DNA of 37,804 bases, from the NCBI GenBank assembly GCA_030065265.1, contig JASJCW010000009.1:1-37804 (forward strand). The letters are read 5' to 3'. The DNA comes from Prochloraceae cyanobacterium. GTDB lineage: Bacteria; Cyanobacteriota; Cyanobacteriia; Cyanobacteriales; JASJDA01. The position numbers and the translations under genes are program-made. Every line of letters begins with the position of its first letter. The first letter of the stretch is position 1. Shown one piece after another: positions 34,969-37,804 of this stretch. The notes below the pieces were generated by a model, which worked only from the letters and a program-made list of their open reading frames with translations, was not told where the DNA came from and searched no databases.

Positions 34969-36402
34969 TTAATCGAGATCGCTATCTAAATTCTTAATTT
35001 GAGCTGTTTTTTCTTCTTGAGTGATTTCTGAAATTCGATCGCTTAAGGTAGCGTTTTTATTATTGTAATTGGGATTATTTTCTTGACGAGCGATGCGAAT
35101 TTTATATAAACGAGGGCCGATAGTTTGAACTACGGTTAAATCTAGATCTTGATATTGCAAACTTTCACCTGTAGTCGGTATTTTCTGTAACCTATCTACT
35201 AGAAATCCTCCAAGAGTTTGATATCGATCTGTCAAAGGCAAATCGAGATCTAATAGCTCATTGAGTTGTTCCAAATTCATTTGAGCCGAAACAAGAAATG
35301 TATTTTCATCTATGGTAGTAAAACCAAATGTTGCTGAATTTTGTTTTGGTGGATTTTCACCGACTAGAATATTTATTAAATCTTCTAAAATAATCAATCC
35401 AGCAGTCCCTCCAAATTCATCGACAATAACTACCATTTTTTGTCGGTCTCGCTGCATTGATGGTAAAAGTTCGCTTAAAAGAGTAGATTCGCTGACAAAG
35501 CGAATTGGCTTTACCCAAGACTCAATTGAAGTAGTTCGCTCTAATTGACCTGTAGCTAAGGGTAAGGCTAAATCTTTATAGTCAACTATACCGCGAATAT
35601 CGTCGAGAGAATCGCCGATCGCAGGATAGCAGCAGTTTCCCGTAGTTGCAACTTCGTTTAATAAATTCTCAAAAGTAGCATCGTAAGCGATCGCATTTAG
35701 ATCGGTACGCGGGATCATCACTTGATTTGCCACCACTTCGCTAAATTCAAAAACATTCTTGAGCAGTTCTCTGCTGGTGGTTGGCATTCCAGTGCTTTCG
35801 CGTTCGGTTGTGACGATTAGTTGTAATTCTTCTGGAGTGACTCGATTGTACCAACCTCCAGGACTATACTTAATGCCAAAAATGTTTAAAATTAAACGAG
35901 TAGAGCGGTTTAAGACCCATTCGATCGGTGCAAATATACGACTGCTAGCGGCGATCGGTCTTCCCAAAAATCGAGCTACTTGTTCTGAGTGTAATAGGGC
36001 GATCGATTTCGGACAAAGTTCCCCTAAAACTATTTGCAAATAGGCCAGACAGAAAAAAGCGATCGGAATGGAAATTAAGTGGGCGATCGCGAGATTAATA
36101 TCAATGGATAAATCCAAGTTGGCGATTAATTTTGCAATCCTTGTTGCTAAAGCACTTTCTCCAATCCAGCCTAAAGCCAAGCTAGATAAGGTTATTCCGA
36201 GCTGGGTAGTAGATAATAATCTTTCTATACTCTGTTGTAATGATTGTACTGTTTGTGCCTGTACGTCTCCTGCTTCTACTAACTGAGCGATCCGGGATCT
36301 TCTTACTGAAACGATTGAAAATTCAGCCGCAACAAAAAAAGCATTCAGTCCGATCAGCAACAGCACCGATAGCAAGCGCAACAGTATATCTCGACCAGTC
36401 AT
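34969..36402 (-). CDS. CNNM/CorC-family protein (DUF21-CBS-transporter-associated domain)
   Basis: This 477-aa protein has an N-terminal DUF21 membrane domain with NAFFVAAEFSIVSVRRSRI and the TTQLGITLSSLALGWIGE motif. A CBS pair follows (MIPRTDLNAIAYDATFENLL to MVVIVDEFGGTAGLIILEDL), then a CorC_HlyC domain from about residue 360. Relatives (CNNM, CorB/CorC, often called hemolysins) are linked to Mg2+ transport. The C-terminal 25 residues are polar and acidic. The gene is single and 207 bp upstream of the Gfo/Idh/MocA gene on the same strand. Confidence 0.88.
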   Translation of the reverse strand: MTGRDILLRLLSVLLLIGLNAFFVAAEFSIVSVRRSRIAQLVEAGDVQAQTVQSLQQSIERLLSTTQLGITLSSLALGWIGESALATRIAKLIANLDLSIDINLAIAHLISIPIAFFCLAYLQIVLGELCPKSIALLHSEQVARFLGRPIAASSRIFAPIEWVLNRSTRLILNIFGIKYSPGGWYNRVTPEELQLIVTTERESTGMPTTSRELLKNVFEFSEVVANQVMIPRTDLNAIAYDATFENLLNEVATTGNCCYPAIGDSLDDIRGIVDYKDLALPLATGQLERTTSIESWVKPIRFVSESTLLSELLPSMQRDRQKMVVIVDEFGGTAGLIILEDLINILVGENPPKQNSATFGFTTIDENTFLVSAQMNLEQLNELLDLDLPLTDRYQTLGGFLVDRLQKIPTTGESLQYQDLDLTVVQTIGPRLYKIRIARQENNPNYNNKNATLSDRISEITQEEKTAQIKNLDSDLD

Positions 36403-36681
36403 AAAATGAGAGAGGTTTCAACACTCAATAGATCTTTTGTCAAACAAATTTTTACAAACTTCAAATCGTAGCTTGTCTGACGAGAATAAAAAGATAAATT
36501 TAATAGTTTTCTTCTCAATCTATTCTCTATCTTGATGTGAATTTTTGGCTTCTGGCAGGATTTGAGCGAATTTATATGTAGCACAATAAACTTAACTTTT
36601 AAAACTTCTCGATTTAAAATCGATTTACTTGGCAACTGTTTTGCTAGCTTTACTAATCAGATTGGTGAGGTAGGGGCTAAT

Positions 36682-37380
36682 TCATCTTACTTCACCGTTA
36701 ATTTGCCCTAAAAATACTGGAATTTGTGAAATTTTCAATTTTAGTTTTTGATCGGGATAATCTGTCAAAATTAAGTTAATTGTTTTTGAATTGTACAATA
36801 AAGTTTTTGGTATTGTAATTCTTCCTGAATATTTTTCTCCGTTAGCTGGTAATTTTCCGGGTAAACCTTCAGTAATTGCTCCAATAGCTCTACCACGATC
36901 GTCAACAATATCTAAAAAGCTGTAAAGAAAATTAACTGGCGATTTTCCTTCGTTTTCTAGAGTAACGTTCAGCACTAAAGAACCAGATTCTAAAACAGCA
37001 TTGATTATTGCCATTTTGACTTTGCTATCTGCTGCGACGATAGGAAAAGATTTTGTTTCTTTCTGGAGCAATGCATTTTGATAGTTGCGATCTTGTCTGC
37101 TTTGCTTTTGTCCTAATCCTCCAACATTTCCACCTTGTTTGTGAATGTAATCGTAAACTTTGACTATAATTTCTCTTTCGGGAATAATTTTTCTGCTGCT
37201 TTCTTTTTGTCCGACTTGTTTGCTTTGCGCTAGGAAATTTGCTGGAGTTAAATCGGGCTGAGTAACTCCTTGGAGAGCTTTGTAACCGAGAGTGAATGCC
37301 CACCATGCAGTGGCACTACTTGCGCCTAAAACGCTTCCTAGCAACATTAAAGTTAACACTATCGTCAAATTAAACTTCAT
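36682..37380 (-). CDS. Secreted or membrane-anchored hypothetical protein
   Basis: This 232-aa protein starts at the ATG at 37380. It has a hydrophobic N-terminus (FNLTIVLTLMLLGSVLGASS) that acts as a signal or anchor, then a charged, Gln-rich region (about 50-110). A beta-rich C-terminal half follows (VLNVTLENEGKSPVNFLYSF, LDIVDDRGRAIGAI, ITIPKTLLYNSKTINLILTD), which resembles an immunoglobulin-like DUF4352-type fold. I do not recognise the family. It lies alone between the CNNM-like gene and the second dispersed repeat. Confidence 0.6.
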   Translation of the reverse strand: MKFNLTIVLTLMLLGSVLGASSATAWWAFTLGYKALQGVTQPDLTPANFLAQSKQVGQKESSRKIIPEREIIVKVYDYIHKQGGNVGGLGQKQSRQDRNYQNALLQKETKSFPIVAADSKVKMAIINAVLESGSLVLNVTLENEGKSPVNFLYSFLDIVDDRGRAIGAITEGLPGKLPANGEKYSGRITIPKTLLYNSKTINLILTDYPDQKLKLKISQIPVFLGQINGEVR

Positions 37381-37507
37381 CAATCTTTGGCTCTTTTTGC
37401 AGTTGTTTTAGCTTTGCGATCCTATTGCCTTATTTTACTCAGCAACAGGGATTTTGATTATCAAAGTATTTTGCTTTTGACTTAAAAATATAACAATCGC
37501 TTTAAAA

Positions 37508-37632
37508 TAATACCAATTCCCCAAAATAATCCTACAGTTCGATTCTCCTCTTTTGCCCCTCTTGCCTATTCCCTGTTGCCTCTTGCCTATCTTCACCTAA
37601 ACGTAGTGACTCTAAACAAAATTGAGATGAGA
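37508..37632. repeat. MITE-like dispersed repeat, copy 2
   Basis: The left end is TAATACCAATTCCCCAAAAT, the inside has degenerate TTGCCTC units (about 37562-37588), and the right end is GACTCTAAACAAAATTGAGA. These blocks occur in the same order as in the copy at 22.1-22.3 kb. The internal part is about 45 bp shorter, mainly in the heptamer array and the GC-rich block. Confidence 0.6.
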
Positions 37633-37721
37633 TGATATATTTCTGTTATTTTCCTTTAAATTGTCAGCTTTGGCGATCGTCAAAGGAATTTTTAAGCTTA
37701 TAATGGAAGCATTGTTCTTGA

Positions 37722-37794
37722 CCAGGGTTGGCCGAGCGGTTGAGGCAGCGAACTCATAATTCGCCCTAGGCAGGTTCAACTCCTGCACCCTGGA
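37722..37794 (+). tRNA. trnI-CAT: tRNA with CAT anticodon, probably tRNA-Ile2
   Basis: A 73-nt cloverleaf has acceptor CCAGGGT/ACCCTGG. The D-arm is GCCGAGCGGTTGAGGC. The anticodon stem-loop is GCGAACTCATAATTCGC (CAT at 37755-37757), and the T-arm is GCAGGTTCAACTCCTGC. The anticodon stem lacks the three G-C pairs of initiator tRNA. The CTCATAA loop and flanks resemble plastid trnI-CAU, which carries lysidine. Elongator tRNA-Met is the alternative. Confidence 0.85.
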
Positions 37795-37804
37795 TTACAA
37801 TCCC

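Noticed and set aside
36399..36635. 78-codon minus-strand frame upstream of the CNNM-like gene
   Set aside because: It has no domain or hydrophobic pattern and AT-driven composition; probably chance.

Overview
The window comes from a cyanobacterial chromosome. Three things show this. The AT-rich DNA is studded with the octamer GCGATCGC and its variants (HIP1-type sites). It carries photosystem II small-subunit and assembly genes (Psb34, CyanoP/PsbP, Psb30). It also carries a CruA-type lycopene cyclase and a methyltransferase matching the cyanobacterial MPBQ/MSBQ enzyme of tocopherol/plastoquinone synthesis. The genus cannot be fixed from the sequence alone.

Layout. 1-2.8 kb: 5' part of a CruA-like gene (minus), psb34, a CyanoP lipoprotein and maf. 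3-6.4 kb: a class I ribonucleotide reductase pair (nrdA-nrdB) behind an NrdR-box-like palindrome and closed by a strong terminator. 6.5-7.7 kb: a PATAN-REC (PatA/PixG-type) response regulator. 7.7-9 kb: an AT-rich stretch around one small HTH protein. 9-12.7 kb: a cluster-9 (Mn/Zn/Fe) ABC importer, with permease (+HNH protein) and ATPase leftward and the binding protein rightward. 12.7-17.4 kb: beta-helix acyltransferase-like protein, MPBQ methyltransferase, UspA, RecJ. 17.4-18.9 kb: psb30, a Cys-cluster protein, and two half-size UPF0016/GDT1 proteins (Hmx1/Hmx2-like manganese exchangers). 19-22 kb: family-5 binding lipoprotein, a small membrane protein, a LytM peptidase. 22-25.1 kb: a MITE-like repeat, a Ycf29-type response regulator, a solo TnpB element, and an FkbM methyltransferase gene broken by a nonsense codon. 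25.2-28.4 kb: cupin, DUF3754 protein, RibD. 28.4-30.7 kb: a decay zone with a frameshifted MacB-permease tail and two unidentified coding remnants around MarC and a zinc-ribbon protein. 30.7-37.8 kb: MprF-like lysyltransferase, tRNA-Thr(GGT), tRNA-Tyr(GTA), a 46-aa membrane protein, a Gfo/Idh/MocA oxidoreductase, a CNNM/CorC-like protein, a secreted hypothetical protein, a second copy of the dispersed repeat, and a CAU-anticodon tRNA that looks like tRNA-Ile2.

How they work together. The clearest theme is photosystem II and its metal supply: two PSII small proteins, CyanoP, a possible Mn importer and a paired Mn exchanger lie within 19 kb. That grouping is inference, because the genes are in separate transcription units. 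The accessory interest lies in the TnpB element beside the broken FkbM gene, the dispersed heptamer-bearing repeat, and the gene remnants between 28.4 and 30.8 kb. No CRISPR array, prophage, or recognisable new multi-gene defence system was seen.
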